Below, in pieces: positions 30,741 through 40,103 of a stretch of 64,000 bases of DNA. Both the position numbers and the translations under genes were made by a program. The DNA comes from Firmicutes bacterium UBA1702. GTDB lineage: Bacteria > Bacillota > Clostridia > Peptostreptococcales > Anaerovoracaceae. Location: positions 255-64,254 of the forward strand of contig DCJK01000004.1 of NCBI GenBank assembly GCA_002320005.1. The letters are read 5' to 3'. The notes below the pieces were generated by a model. That model saw only the letters and a program-made list of their open reading frames with translations. It was not told the DNA's origin and searched no databases. The first letter of the stretch is position 1. Every line of letters begins with the position of its first letter.

Positions 30741-33248
30741 TTGGAACGATATAATGTAAGCGGGATGAGCTGTGCAGCGTGCAGCAGCCGCGTGGAAAAG
30801 GCTGTATCTTCTCTGCCCGGAATAAATTCCTGCAATGTGAGCCTTTTAACTAATTCAATGACAGTTGAAGGAAACGCTGACAGCCGCGATATCATAGCAG
30901 CTGTTGAGAAAGCAGGATATAAGGCCAGATTAGAAAAAGAGCAAGAAGGAAGGAAAGGCAAAGACAGTTTTTCTCCCGATGAAGAAACGGCAAAGCTCAA
31001 GAGACGCCTTACCGCATCGCTGGTATTTCTGGTTATTCTCATGTATTTTTCCATGGGCCATATGATGTGGGGATGGCCGATTCCTCGGTTTATGGAAGGA
31101 AATCACATTGCCATGGGACTCCTTCAGCTGATTCTTACAGCTGCCGTAATGGTGATAAACCAGAAATTTTTTATAAGCGGATTTAAGGGGCTGATTCATC
31201 GCGCTCCGAATATGGACACACTGGTGGCTATAGGAGCTGCAGCGGCTTTCATTTACAGCACGGCAGCGCTTTTTTTAATGACAGATGCTCAGCTTGAGGG
31301 TGACATTAGTTCAGTAGAGGGTTACATGCACGAATTTTACTTTGAATCTGCAGCCATGATACTGACACTTATAACTGTAGGTAAAATGCTGGAGGCGCGG
31401 TCAAAGGGAAAAACGACAGATGCCATCAGGCGCCTTATGAGCCTGGCGCCTGAAAAAGCAACTGTCATCCGCGGAGACCGGGAGGTAATCGTGCCTGTGG
31501 CTCAGGTAAAAAAAGGAGACATTTTTGTGCTGCGTCCGGGAGAAAGAGTTCCTGTGGACGGCACAATTGTTGAAGGTAAAAGTGCAATAGATGAGTCAGC
31601 CCTTACCGGTGAAAGCATACCTGCCGAAAAGGGAGAGGGAGACAGCGTATCTGCGGCAACCATAAACACTTCGGGTTATCTTAAATGCAGAGCTGTAAGA
31701 GTAGGTGAAGATACTACGCTGGCTCAGATTGTCAGGCTTGTCAGCGATGCGGCAGCCACCAAAGCCCCTGTTGCCAAAATAGCTGACAAAGTATCCGGAA
31801 TATTTGTACCTGCTGTTATGGCAATATCGTTGCTGACTCTGGCAGTGTGGCTTGCAGCAGGACAGAGCATGGGATTTGCACTGGCAAGGGGCATATCGGT
31901 GCTGGTGATAAGCTGTCCGTGCGCACTGGGGCTGGCAACGCCGGTAGCTATTATGGCCGGCAGCGGCAAAGGTGCCAGGAGCGGTATACTGTTTAAAACG
32001 GCTGCCGCCATGGAAGAAACGGGGAAGATTCAGATAGTAGCCCTTGACAAAACGGGAACCGTAACAAAGGGACATCCTGAGGTTGCCGACATCGTAACAG
32101 CAGAAAGCGTCCATGAGGAGCAGCTCTTACGCCTTGCCTTTGACCTTGAGAGCAGGAGCGAACACCCGCTGGCCGTAGCCATAGTGGAGGAGGCTTCGCG
32201 AAGAGGAATGGAAGCAGCAGAGGTCTCAGAATTCGAAGCATTGCCGGGAAGGGGTCTTGTTGCTGTTCGTGAAGGTAGGGTAATTGCAGGTGGAAATCTC
32301 CAATTCATCAGCAGCAAAGCCGAGGTAACAGAAAACATTTCGGCAGAAGCCCGCAGAATATCTTCTCAGGGAAAGACTCCCCTGTTTTTTTCTGAAGACG
32401 GGAAGATGATAGGCATGATTGCGGTAGCGGATTCCATAAAAGAAGATAGCCATAAGGCAGTTGAAGAACTTGAAAATATGGGAATAAAGGTTGTTATGCT
32501 TACCGGAGATAATGAGGCGGCAGCTCGTTCCATCGGAGAGAAAGCCGGAATCAGCCGCGTAATAGCACAGGTTCTGCCGTCTGAAAAAGAAAAAGTGATA
32601 AGAACTCTTCAGAAACAGGGCAAGACTGCCATGGTGGGAGATGGCATAAACGACGCTCCTGCACTTACAAGGGCCGACGTGGGAATTGCCATAGGAGCAG
32701 GGACTGATATAGCTGTGGACGCTGCGGACGTGGTTCTTATGAAAAATAGTCTGCGGGATGTTCCTGCAGCCATAAGACTCAGCCGATCTGCGCTGAAAAT
32801 AATTCATGAAAATCTTTTCTGGGCATTTATATACAATGTTGTAGGGATACCTCTTGCAGCAGGAGTTTTTATATCGGCTTTAGGATGGCAGCTTAACCCC
32901 ATGTTTGCGGCTGCAGCCATGAGCCTGTCCAGCTTCTGCGTTGTGACAAATGCGCTGAGGCTGAACCTTGTCAATGTGTATGATGAAAGAAAAGACCATA
33001 AAATAAAAAGCAGAAAAAAAAGAAAGGAAGATAAACTTATGGAAAAGACGATGAAAATTGAAGGAATGATGTGCGGACACTGTGAGGCCACAGTGAAAAA
33101 GACACTTGAAGGAATAGAAGGTGTGGAATCCGCAGAGGTAAGCCATGAAAAGGGCACTGCTGTGGTTATATGCTCTTCAGAACTGGAAAATGAAGTCCTC
33201 AGACAGGCTGTAGAAGAACAGGACTACAGAGTTACAGCAATAGAGTAA
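30741..33248 (+). CDS. copA: Cu(I) P1B-type ATPase with C-terminal CopZ-like domain
   Basis: The 835-residue protein exports Cu(I). It has one N-terminal heavy-metal-associated domain (MSCAAC, Cys11 and Cys14) and the membrane metal site SCPCALG (Cys392, Cys394). The phosphorylation site DKTGT lies at 436-440, followed by the ATP-binding domain with GDGINDAPAL. Unusually, after the last helices and a Lys-rich linker the frame continues into a complete second HMA domain beginning at Met767 (MCGHC, Cys778 and Cys781), which looks like a CopZ chaperone. Start is TTG 30741, 12 bp after csoR, with GAGGAG upstream. Confidence 0.92.
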   Translation: MERYNVSGMSCAACSSRVEKAVSSLPGINSCNVSLLTNSMTVEGNADSRDIIAAVEKAGYKARLEKEQEGRKGKDSFSPDEETAKLKRRLTASLVFLVILMYFSMGHMMWGWPIPRFMEGNHIAMGLLQLILTAAVMVINQKFFISGFKGLIHRAPNMDTLVAIGAAAAFIYSTAALFLMTDAQLEGDISSVEGYMHEFYFESAAMILTLITVGKMLEARSKGKTTDAIRRLMSLAPEKATVIRGDREVIVPVAQVKKGDIFVLRPGERVPVDGTIVEGKSAIDESALTGESIPAEKGEGDSVSAATINTSGYLKCRAVRVGEDTTLAQIVRLVSDAAATKAPVAKIADKVSGIFVPAVMAISLLTLAVWLAAGQSMGFALARGISVLVISCPCALGLATPVAIMAGSGKGARSGILFKTAAAMEETGKIQIVALDKTGTVTKGHPEVADIVTAESVHEEQLLRLAFDLESRSEHPLAVAIVEEASRRGMEAAEVSEFEALPGRGLVAVREGRVIAGGNLQFISSKAEVTENISAEARRISSQGKTPLFFSEDGKMIGMIAVADSIKEDSHKAVEELENMGIKVVMLTGDNEAAARSIGEKAGISRVIAQVLPSEKEKVIRTLQKQGKTAMVGDGINDAPALTRADVGIAIGAGTDIAVDAADVVLMKNSLRDVPAAIRLSRSALKIIHENLFWAFIYNVVGIPLAAGVFISALGWQLNPMFAAAAMSLSSFCVVTNALRLNLVNVYDERKDHKIKSRKKRKEDKLMEKTMKIEGMMCGHCEATVKKTLEGIEGVESAEVSHEKGTAVVICSSELENEVLRQAVEEQDYRVTAIE
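33039..33248 (+). CDS. copZ: Possible internally initiated CopZ copper chaperone
   Basis: Within copA, ATG 33039 is preceded by GAAAGGAAG at eight-base spacing and begins MEKTMKIEGMMCGHCEATVK, a complete 69-residue HMA domain. It could be made separately as a soluble chaperone from the same frame. The linker before it is Lys-rich and poorly conserved-looking, as expected for a former intergenic region. Translation from this site is inference. Confidence 0.5.
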   Translation: MEKTMKIEGMMCGHCEATVKKTLEGIEGVESAEVSHEKGTAVVICSSELENEVLRQAVEEQDYRVTAIE

Positions 33249-33333
33249 ATAAAAAGCAAGTTTTTGATGCAAATCGGCAAACCATGTAGTATAATAACTC
33301 CTATGCATATAATGTGACCTTGCGGAGGACCGG

Positions 33334-34038
33334 ATGAACGATACGAGACTTGGAATTTTAAAGAACTCTGTTACGGCCACACTGGGGCTGATGCTTTTCG
33401 GAGTGGCAGTGTACCTGGTAATCCAGGCAAACATAGGAGTGAATCCATGGGATGCATTTTGCCTTGGACTGGCTGACAAACTGGGGGTGCTGTATGGTAC
33501 TGCATCTATCATGATTTCTTTTGCAGTTATATGTATAGACCTTTTGCTGAGAGAAAAAATCGGACTGGGAACAATCCTGGATGCTGTAGTTGTAGGAAAG
33601 ACTGTTGATCTTCTCAACTGGCTCGACCTTATTCCCAAGCAGAACAGTATGTGGATAAGCCTGCCCATGATGTTTCTGGGTTTTTTCATAGCAGGCTTCT
33701 CTCAGTACATATACATGAAGGCAGGACTTTCCTGTGGGCCGAGAGACGCCATGCAGGTTGCAATAGGCCGGAGAATGCCCAGGGTGCCCATAGGAGCCGT
33801 AAATGTCATTATTCTGGCAGTGGTGCTGCTGATAGGATGGGGGCTGGGAGGACCTATCGGAATAGGAACTCTGATTGCTCCATTTGCTTCCGGAGGATTT
33901 CAGCAGCTGGCCTTTAATATAATGAAGTTTGAACCAAAAGAAGTGAAACATCAGGATCTGACGGAAAGTTTTAATGTTTTGTCAGGCAGGAAATTAACCC
34001 GAAAGAGAGACTTTTATGATGGACAACAAAAAGAATAA
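33334..34038 (+). CDS. YczE/YitT-type membrane protein
   Basis: The 234-residue protein has five to six membrane helices, with the motifs IGVNPWDAFCLGLADKLG and AGLSCGPRDAMQVAIGRR typical of the YczE/YyaS branch of the YitT superfamily. Function is unknown in general. ATG 33334 follows GCGGAGG. Its last 23 bp overlap the next gene in another frame. Confidence 0.75.
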   Translation: MNDTRLGILKNSVTATLGLMLFGVAVYLVIQANIGVNPWDAFCLGLADKLGVLYGTASIMISFAVICIDLLLREKIGLGTILDAVVVGKTVDLLNWLDLIPKQNSMWISLPMMFLGFFIAGFSQYIYMKAGLSCGPRDAMQVAIGRRMPRVPIGAVNVIILAVVLLIGWGLGGPIGIGTLIAPFASGGFQQLAFNIMKFEPKEVKHQDLTESFNVLSGRKLTRKRDFYDGQQKE

Positions 34039-34735
34039 GAGAATAAGCCGCGCATTGATTTTACTTATAATCATTCTTCTGGCAGCAGCCATAGGCTTCA
34101 GCATCGGTGAAGACAATCCGGATGCCAGAGATGCACTCAATGATGATGTGCAGAATCAGATTTCACTTGAGCTCAGAAGCAAAAAACCTCAGGTAAGCGA
34201 TACCATTGAAGTTTCGGGCATGAAAGAGGGAGACACCATGGTGGTGCCTTACATAGTGAGGGTTAACCATACTGCCGCAATGGATCTGTTTTTCAGAATC
34301 GATGTTGAAAAAGCCACCGATGGAATAGACCAGGATCTGAATATCAAAGTATATGACACAACAAGCAACAAGGTCATATTTGATGATAATTTCAAAGACC
34401 TGAATAATCAGGTATATAAAGAGGAAAAGACCGCCAATGCGTCCAAGAAGAACGATACCAGGTACGAAGTAACCATATACTTTGACGGTCCGGTAGGAGA
34501 CAGATATCAGAACTCAGAGCTTACGGCCACTCTTAACTGGTATGTTTCCGATGACGCTGCTGACGATCTGATTATGTCAAGGTCCGGAGATGTGAAGATA
34601 ATTCTCTATGCCTTTATAGCTGTAGTGGTACTTATAGTTGTAATAATGGTGGTTTTCAGAGACAGACTTAAAGAATCCGCATTTAAGCCTCTGGACTTTG
34701 AGGATAATGACGAAGAAGATAAATACATAGAATAA
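34016..34735 (+). CDS. Membrane-anchored extracytoplasmic protein, unknown family
   Basis: The 239-residue protein has a short cytoplasmic N-terminus, a membrane helix near residues 12-30, a polar domain of about 165 residues with a likely beta-sandwich character (alternating strands such as YEVTIYFDG and TATLNWYVSD), a second helix near 198-219, and an acidic tail. Both termini would be cytoplasmic. I recognise no family. It overlaps the YczE-like gene (ATG 34016) and ends at a bidirectional terminator, so the two form a small operon. Confidence 0.6.
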   Translation: MMDNKKNKRISRALILLIIILLAAAIGFSIGEDNPDARDALNDDVQNQISLELRSKKPQVSDTIEVSGMKEGDTMVVPYIVRVNHTAAMDLFFRIDVEKATDGIDQDLNIKVYDTTSNKVIFDDNFKDLNNQVYKEEKTANASKKNDTRYEVTIYFDGPVGDRYQNSELTATLNWYVSDDAADDLIMSRSGDVKIILYAFIAVVVLIVVIMVVFRDRLKESAFKPLDFEDNDEEDKYIE

Positions 34736-34736
34736 C

Positions 34737-34786
34737 AAAAACGGCATCTCAGGATGGTATACATTCCATCCGGATGCCGTTTTTTT
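34737..34786. terminator. Bidirectional terminator between convergent genes
   Basis: AAAACGGCATC (34737-34747) pairs with GATGCCGTTTT (from 34773), with inner ATGG/CCAT and poly-A and poly-T flanks on both sides. It separates convergent genes. Confidence 0.85.
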
Positions 34787-35414
34787 ATCGAGGCTTTGGA
34801 AGGCTCCAACGGAAGCGGGCTGCCAGAAAACGAAGCAGTATCACTGCTGCAGTGCCCAGAAACATAGAGTATACGGAGCCTATATATGGTCTTGAGTAAA
34901 CGCAGAGAAGTGCGCCGATTATTGATGCGCATGCGTAGAAATGTTTCACAAAAACATAAGGAGGGTTGCCTGCCATGATATCACGCATGATTCCACCGCC
35001 GACGCCTGTTACCACTCCTACGAAAACCAGAAGAAATATGCCGTAATCCGGATTGGAAGTATATGCGGTGTTTATTCCTATTACCGTAAATATCCCCAGT
35101 CCTATTGAATCCATTATAAACATCAGAATATCGTAGTAATGTCTGTACTTAAAGGATGGTTTCTTGGCAACAGCGAAAAAGACCACGAAAGAAACTATGA
35201 TGGCCATGGTTGCATAGACGGGATTTCTGAAGGTCATGGGAGGTGTGATGCCGAGGATGAGATCTCTGATAACTCCTCCGCCCACGGCGGTGGTAAGTCC
35301 CAGTATGGATACTCCGAAAATATCCATCTTTTTTTCGATGCCGGCGATAGCGCCGGAAGCGGCAAAAGCAATAACGCCGACTATTTCGAATATTGTAAGA
35401 ATGTATTCGGACAT
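34785..35414 (-). CDS. TRIC/UPF0126-family membrane protein
   Basis: The 209-residue protein has seven hydrophobic segments and two internally repeated motifs, GLTTAVGGGVIRDLILG and GVVTGVGGGIMRDIMAG, the paired glycine-rich repeats of the trimeric intracellular cation channel-like family (UPF0126, YadS-like). It probably conducts monovalent cations. Start 35414 follows AAAGGAGAAATC on the minus strand; the frame extends upstream without a ribosome binding site. Confidence 0.88.
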   Translation of the reverse strand: MSEYILTIFEIVGVIAFAASGAIAGIEKKMDIFGVSILGLTTAVGGGVIRDLILGITPPMTFRNPVYATMAIIVSFVVFFAVAKKPSFKYRHYYDILMFIMDSIGLGIFTVIGINTAYTSNPDYGIFLLVFVGVVTGVGGGIMRDIMAGNPPYVFVKHFYACASIIGALLCVYSRPYIGSVYSMFLGTAAVILLRFLAARFRWSLPKPR

Positions 35415-35481
35415 GATTTCTCCTTTGCGTATGTGAAGCTCCGTGGCATCAGCTGAGATTGCAAGATGTCTGGATTTCACA

Positions 35482-35597
35482 GTGCAAAAAAATTTACCTA
35501 TGAGGGTGTAAAAAATTCTGCAGCCTCACATGTAAAAAAATTTGCATACGGTAAATTAAATATATCGAAGTATATAATTTAAATATATCAAAGTATA
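35482..35597 (+). repeat. A/T-rich repeats upstream of the purine operon
   Basis: Three copies of a G(T/C)AAAAAA(A)TT-like segment lie at about 35,481-35,545. Two 17-bp direct repeats AAATATATC(G/A)AAGTATA lie at 35558-35574 and 35581-35597. No gene is visible in the 373 bp between the TRIC-like gene and purE. Confidence 0.55.
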
Positions 35598-35663
35598 GCA
35601 TTATGAAAAACAAAAGTCAACGCAGATAAAATGCGAATAATATAAAAAAATATAGGCAAAACG

Positions 35664-35679
35664 TTCGATATATAACGAA
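35664..35679 (+). promoter_or_regulatory. Possible operator upstream of purE
   Basis: TTCG (35664-35667) and CGAA (35676-35679) flank an A/T spacer, giving TTCGATATATAACGAA, 40 bp before the purE promoter. It resembles paired CGAA cores of PurR sites only loosely. No purine riboswitch is visible. Confidence 0.3.
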
Positions 35680-35718
35680 TGTATAAAGCAAAGATGAAAT
35701 TTATTGTCGGTATTTCTA

Positions 35719-35748
35719 TTGACAAAGATTTCTATGACTTGTTATAAT
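35719..35748 (+). promoter_or_regulatory. Promoter of the purine operon
   Basis: TTGACA (35719-35724) and TATAAT (35743-35748) are separated by 18 bases, both perfect consensus hexamers. Transcription would start near 35,755, about 33 bases before purE. Confidence 0.8.
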
Positions 35749-35787
35749 CAATATAGATTTTTCAGTAGAATATCAGGAGGATATGTT

Positions 35788-36279
35788 ATGAAAAAAATCG
35801 GAATAGTGATGGGTTCAGACAGCGACCTCAAAATCGCAGAAAAAGCCATAGAAACTTTACAGGAACTGGGAGTGCCTTTTGAGGTACATATATACTCTGC
35901 CCACAGAACACCTGCAGAAGCATCAGAATTCGCAAAGAATGCAAGAGAAAACGGCTTCGGAGCTATTATAGCTTTTGCAGGAAAAGCAGCACATCTGGCA
36001 GGTGCGCTGGCAGCCAACACATGCCTGCCTGTTATCGGAGTACCTGTAAAATCATCGACTTTAGACGGCATTGACGCTCTTCTTTCAACTGTACAGATGC
36101 CATCGGGAATACCCGTTGCCACAGTTGCCATAGACGGAGCAGTGAATGCCGCTTTGCTTTCTGTCCAGATGCTGGCCATTGAAGACAAAGATGCAGCAGA
36201 AAGACTTCAGGCCAAAAGAGACAGAGATGCACAGAAGGTATTGGAAAAAGATGCCGCATTATCGGCAAAATATTTATAA
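35788..36279 (+). CDS. purE: N5-carboxyaminoimidazole ribonucleotide mutase (PurE)
   Basis: The 163-residue protein converts N5-CAIR (or AIR plus CO2 in class II enzymes) to CAIR. Motifs GIVMGSDSDLKIAEKA and SAHRTP are intact. The active-site loop reads AGKAAHLAGALAA instead of the more usual AGGAAHLPG, and no purK lies in the window, so a class II-like direct carboxylase is possible but not shown. ATG 35788 follows AGGAGG. First gene of a nine-gene purine operon. Confidence 0.95.
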   Translation: MKKIGIVMGSDSDLKIAEKAIETLQELGVPFEVHIYSAHRTPAEASEFAKNARENGFGAIIAFAGKAAHLAGALAANTCLPVIGVPVKSSTLDGIDALLSTVQMPSGIPVATVAIDGAVNAALLSVQMLAIEDKDAAERLQAKRDRDAQKVLEKDAALSAKYL

Positions 36280-36294
36280 AAAAGGAGCAGAAAA

Positions 36295-36984
36295 ATGGAA
36301 AAGAATCTCGTTTACACAGGAAAGACCAAAAATGTATTTGCACTGGACAACGGCAATTATCTTTTGAAGTTCAAAGATGACTGCACAGGAAAAGACGGCG
36401 TCTTCGACCCGGGCGAAAATTCAGTGGGACTCACAATCGAAGGCGTGGGCGATGTAAACCTTCGCATGTCCATATACTTCTTTGAAAAGATAAATGCGGC
36501 AGGAATCAGAACACACTTCGTAAATGCAGATCTGGATGATACTACAATGGAAGTTCTGCCTGCAAAGGTATTCGGTAAAGGTCTGGAAGTTATCTGCCGT
36601 CACAAGGCAGTGGGAAGCTTCTATCGCCGCTATGAAGAATATGTTGAAGAGGGAGCAGACCTGCCTGCATATGTGGAAATGACTTTCAAGAACGATGCCA
36701 AGGGAGATCCGCTGGTAACAAAGGACGGACTGCAGGTTCTGGGAATTATGACTGCCCAGCAGTATGAAGATATCAAGGAAATGACTCAGAAGATCACTCA
36801 GATCGTAGCAGATGACTTAAAGGAAAAAGGCCTGGTTCTGTACGACATCAAGTTCGAATTCGGATACGATAAGGACGGCAAGGTTATGCTTATTGACGAA
36901 ATCGCTTCAGGAAATATGCGTGTTTACAAAGATGGCAAGTACATTGATCCGATGACTCTGTCAGAACTCTTCTTCGCAGAATAA
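36295..36984 (+). CDS. purC: SAICAR synthase
   Basis: The 229-residue enzyme adds aspartate to CAIR. The N-terminal [16 protein letters not shown], the substrate loop [11 protein letters not shown] and the C-terminal [24 protein letters not shown] are family motifs. The length is near the bacterial norm. It follows purE by 15 bp with AAAGGAG. Confidence 0.95.
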   Translation: MEKNLVYTGKTKNVFALDNGNYLLKFKDDCTGKDGVFDPGENSVGLTIEGVGDVNLRMSIYFFEKINAAGIRTHFVNADLDDTTMEVLPAKVFGKGLEVICRHKAVGSFYRRYEEYVEEGADLPAYVEMTFKNDAKGDPLVTKDGLQVLGIMTAQQYEDIKEMTQKITQIVADDLKEKGLVLYDIKFEFGYDKDGKVMLIDEIASGNMRVYKDGKYIDPMTLSELFFAE

Positions 36985-37026
36985 CTGCAAAAAACATAAC
37001 GGTACAATTTGTACGAGGAGGAAATA

Positions 37027-38451
37027 ATGGGCGGTTTTTTTGGAATAGCCTCTAAAAATGACTGCATGCTTGACGTGTTCTTTGGTGTGGATTATCATTC
37101 ACACCTTGGAACCCGCCGCGGCGGCCTGGCAGCCTATGATAAAGAAATAGGTCTGCAAAGAGAAATACATAATATAGAAAATTCACCATTCAGAACTAAA
37201 TTCGAAAATATTTTTGACGAGATGAAAGGCACGTCGGCCATCGGATGCATAAGCGATTCCGATCCGCAGCCTCTTTTAATCAGATCAAGTTTAGGAACCT
37301 ATGCTATATGTATCGTAGGTAGAATAAATAATGCCGATGAGCTGATAGAAAAGTATTTTGCAGCCAGCGGCGGCCACTTCGACGCAATGACGGGAGGCAG
37401 AGTTAATTCGACAGAGCTTGTGGCAGCGCTCATAAATCAGAAGAGCACTTTTGCAGAAGGTATAAAATTTGCCCAGAGCTCCATAGAAGGAACGGCCTCT
37501 ATTCTTATACTAAGAGAAAACGGAGCTATAATTGCCGCAAGAGATAAAGTAGGAAGAATTCCGGTGCTGGTGGGAAAAGGTGAGGACGGATACTGCGTTT
37601 CTTTTGAATCTTTTGCCTACAAGAAACTGGGATATGATGATGAAAGAGATCTTGGACCGGGAGAAATAGTTGAGCTTACACCTGAAGGCATAACACAGCT
37701 TAACCCGCCGGGAGATGAGCTGAAAATATGTGCGTTTCTCTGGTCATATTACGGATATCCCACATCCAATTATGAGGGTGTGAATGTGGAGGTAATGCGC
37801 TACCGCAACGGAAAGATAATGGCCAGAAACGACATGGAAAGCGGTGAGGCTCAGGACATAGATTACGTTTGCGGAGTGCCGGATTCCGGTACGCCTCATG
37901 CCATAGGTTACGCCAATGAGAGACACATTCAATTTGCAAGGCCTTTTATAAAATACACTCCTACATGGCCGAGAAGCTTTATGCCTGCAAATCAGAAAGA
38001 AAGAAACAAAGTCGCAAAGATGAAGCAGATACCCGTTCACGAGCTGATACAGGACAAGAACCTTCTCTTTGTGGACGATTCAATAGTAAGAGGAACTCAG
38101 CTTAAGGAGACTGTTGAATTTCTCTATGAAAACGGTGCAAAAGCGGTACATATGCGTTCCGCCTGCCCGCCTATAATGTACGGATGCAAATATTTAAATT
38201 TCTCATCTGCAAAAAATGAGATGGAACTTATCGCAAGACGTGTTATAGTAGAGTTAGAAGGCGAAGAGGGTTTCAATCATACTGAAGAGTACAGTGACTT
38301 CAGAACAGAGAGAGGAAAGTCCCTCAGAAAAGCCATATGTGACAAATTCCAGTTTGACTCTCTGGACTTCCAGTCTCTTGAAGGAATAATAGAGGCAATA
38401 GGGCTGGAACCATGCAAGTTATGCACTTATTGTTGGAACGGAAAGGAATAG
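37027..38451 (+). CDS. purF: PurF-type amidophosphoribosyltransferase with degenerate glutaminase domain
   Basis: The 474-residue protein makes phosphoribosylamine from PRPP. The C-terminal phosphoribosyltransferase domain is intact, with the PRPP motif NLLFVDDSIVRGTQ and a Cys-containing tail EPCKLCTYCW. The N-terminal glutaminase domain is not: the protein starts MGGFFGIASKND where active enzymes expose Cys after Met1. The regions that should hold the glutamine-binding Arg and the Asn-Gly pair read GCISDSDPQP and IVGRINN. ATG 37027 follows GAGGAGGAA; the upstream frame from 37009 adds no Cys. It may use ammonia or a partner glutaminase. Confidence 0.85.
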   Translation: MGGFFGIASKNDCMLDVFFGVDYHSHLGTRRGGLAAYDKEIGLQREIHNIENSPFRTKFENIFDEMKGTSAIGCISDSDPQPLLIRSSLGTYAICIVGRINNADELIEKYFAASGGHFDAMTGGRVNSTELVAALINQKSTFAEGIKFAQSSIEGTASILILRENGAIIAARDKVGRIPVLVGKGEDGYCVSFESFAYKKLGYDDERDLGPGEIVELTPEGITQLNPPGDELKICAFLWSYYGYPTSNYEGVNVEVMRYRNGKIMARNDMESGEAQDIDYVCGVPDSGTPHAIGYANERHIQFARPFIKYTPTWPRSFMPANQKERNKVAKMKQIPVHELIQDKNLLFVDDSIVRGTQLKETVEFLYENGAKAVHMRSACPPIMYGCKYLNFSSAKNEMELIARRVIVELEGEEGFNHTEEYSDFRTERGKSLRKAICDKFQFDSLDFQSLEGIIEAIGLEPCKLCTYCWNGKE

Positions 38452-38454
38452 GAA

Positions 38455-39504
38455 ATGAATACTAAATCAAAGTCGGATAGCTACGCCCAGGCGGGAGTTG
38501 ACATTACAGCCGGATACAAAGCCGTAGAACTTATGAAGACTCATATCGCCAGAACCGTTGTCAGCGGAAAAAGTTCTGATATAGGCGGTTTCGGCGGCCT
38601 GTTTGAACTGGACATTACGGAAATGCCAAATCCTGTACTGGTAAGCGGCACCGATGGAGTAGGTACAAAGCTCAAATTGGCATTTCTCATGGACAGGCAC
38701 GACACGGTGGGTATAGATTGCGTTGCCATGTGCGTAAACGATATTATCTGCTGCGGAGCAAAGCCACTCTTTTTCTTGGACTATATTGCCTGTGGCAAGA
38801 ACTATCCTGAGAAGATTGCTTCAATCGTATCGGGAATCGCAGAAGGATGCGTTCAGTCCGGCTGTGAGCTTGTAGGAGGAGAAACTGCGGAAATGCCGGG
38901 ATTTTACAGCGAAGATGAATACGACCTTGCAGGATTTTCTGTGGGAGCCGTGGACAAGGCAAGAGTTCTTGATAAGAACAAGGTCGAGGAAGGTGATGTG
39001 ATAATCGGCCTTGCCTCCAGCGGAGTTCATTCCAATGGCTTTTCTCTGGTAAGAAAGGTTTTCGACGTGGAAAGCGCCGATCTCAAGGCACCTGTAGAAG
39101 CTCTGGGAGGAGCGTCCCTGGGAGAGACCCTTCTCACCCCTACGAAGATATACGTCAAACCTATGCTGGCGCTTTTCAAAGGCGTGGAAGTAAAAGCCGT
39201 ATCCCACATTACAGGAGGAGGCTTTTACGAAAATATCCCAAGGAGCATTCCTGACGGATACTGTGCCAAAATAGACAAGTCAGCGCTTAAGATACTTCCT
39301 ATATTCAGACTTATAGCTGAAGCCGGAGGAATTCCTGAACATGACATGTTCAATACCTTTAACATGGGCGTGGGAATGACCTGTGTCGTATCAGCTGAAG
39401 AGGCAGACAAGGCTCTTGACATATTAAAAGAAGCAGGTGAGGATGCCTATGTAATAGGATCAATCGTGAAGTCTGAAGATGAAAAGGTGATGATATGTCG
39501 GTAG
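38455..39504 (+). CDS. purM: AIR synthetase
   Basis: The 349-residue ATP-dependent cyclase turns FGAM into aminoimidazole ribonucleotide. The opening [19 protein letters not shown], the [11 protein letters not shown] loop and [10 protein letters not shown] are intact. It follows purF by 3 bp. Its end overlaps purN by 10 bp in another frame. Confidence 0.95.
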   Translation: MNTKSKSDSYAQAGVDITAGYKAVELMKTHIARTVVSGKSSDIGGFGGLFELDITEMPNPVLVSGTDGVGTKLKLAFLMDRHDTVGIDCVAMCVNDIICCGAKPLFFLDYIACGKNYPEKIASIVSGIAEGCVQSGCELVGGETAEMPGFYSEDEYDLAGFSVGAVDKARVLDKNKVEEGDVIIGLASSGVHSNGFSLVRKVFDVESADLKAPVEALGGASLGETLLTPTKIYVKPMLALFKGVEVKAVSHITGGGFYENIPRSIPDGYCAKIDKSALKILPIFRLIAEAGGIPEHDMFNTFNMGVGMTCVVSAEEADKALDILKEAGEDAYVIGSIVKSEDEKVMICR

Positions 39505-40103
39505 CCAGAATAGCGGTCATGGTATCCGGCGGAGGAACCAATCTGCAGGCTCTGATAGATGCGCAGGAAAGCGGAATCATAAAAGACGGAAAAATAGCTC
39601 TGGTGATATCCAACAACGCCGGAGCTTATGCCCTTACCAGAGCCGATAAGGCCGGAATACCGGCAGAAGTGGTTCTTTTAAAAGACTGTAAGGACCGCGC
39701 TGAGTTTGAAAAGAGAATTGAAGATCTTCTTTCTGAGTATGATATCGATCTTATCGTTCTGGCAGGATTCATGAGCATACTCAGTGCGGAGTTCACGGGA
39801 AAGCATCCCAACCGGATAATCAATGTTCACCCGTCCCTTATCCCTTCTTTCTGCGGCAAAGGCTTCTATGGACTCCATGTTCATGAGGCAGCGCTGGCCT
39901 ATGGCGTAAAGGTGACAGGGGCCACGGTGCATTTCGTCAATGAGATACCCGACGGGGGAAAAATAATTATGCAGAAAGCAGTAGAGGTAATGGAGGACGA
40001 CACTCCGGAAACTCTGCAGCGCAGAGTAATGGAAGAGGCAGAATGGAAGATACTTCCGCGGGCCTGCCAGAAAATTGCCCGGGAAATAGTGAGAGGTAAT
40101 TAA
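39495..40103 (+). CDS. purN: Glycinamide ribonucleotide formyltransferase
   Basis: The 202-residue enzyme uses 10-formyl-tetrahydrofolate to formylate [17 protein letters not shown], the catalytic Asn-His of [11 protein letters not shown] and the Asp of PDGGKIIMQ are present. ATG 39495 lies within the 3' end of purM, and the stop directly abuts the next start. Confidence 0.95.
   Translation: MSVARIAVMVSGGGTNLQALIDAQESGIIKDGKIALVISNNAGAYALTRADKAGIPAEVVLLKDCKDRAEFEKRIEDLLSEYDIDLIVLAGFMSILSAEFTGKHPNRIINVHPSLIPSFCGKGFYGLHVHEAALAYGVKVTGATVHFVNEIPDGGKIIMQKAVEVMEDDTPETLQRRVMEEAEWKILPRACQKIAREIVRGN

Noticed and set aside
32990..33040. Programmed frameshift producing a free CopZ from copA
   Set aside because: The chaperone domain is in the same frame, so a frameshift would destroy it; internal initiation fits better.
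35664..35679. Firm assignment of TTCG-N8-CGAA as a Bacillus-type PurBox pair
   Set aside because: The cores are shorter and the spacing differs from the Bacillus consensus, so it is kept only as a weak operator candidate.
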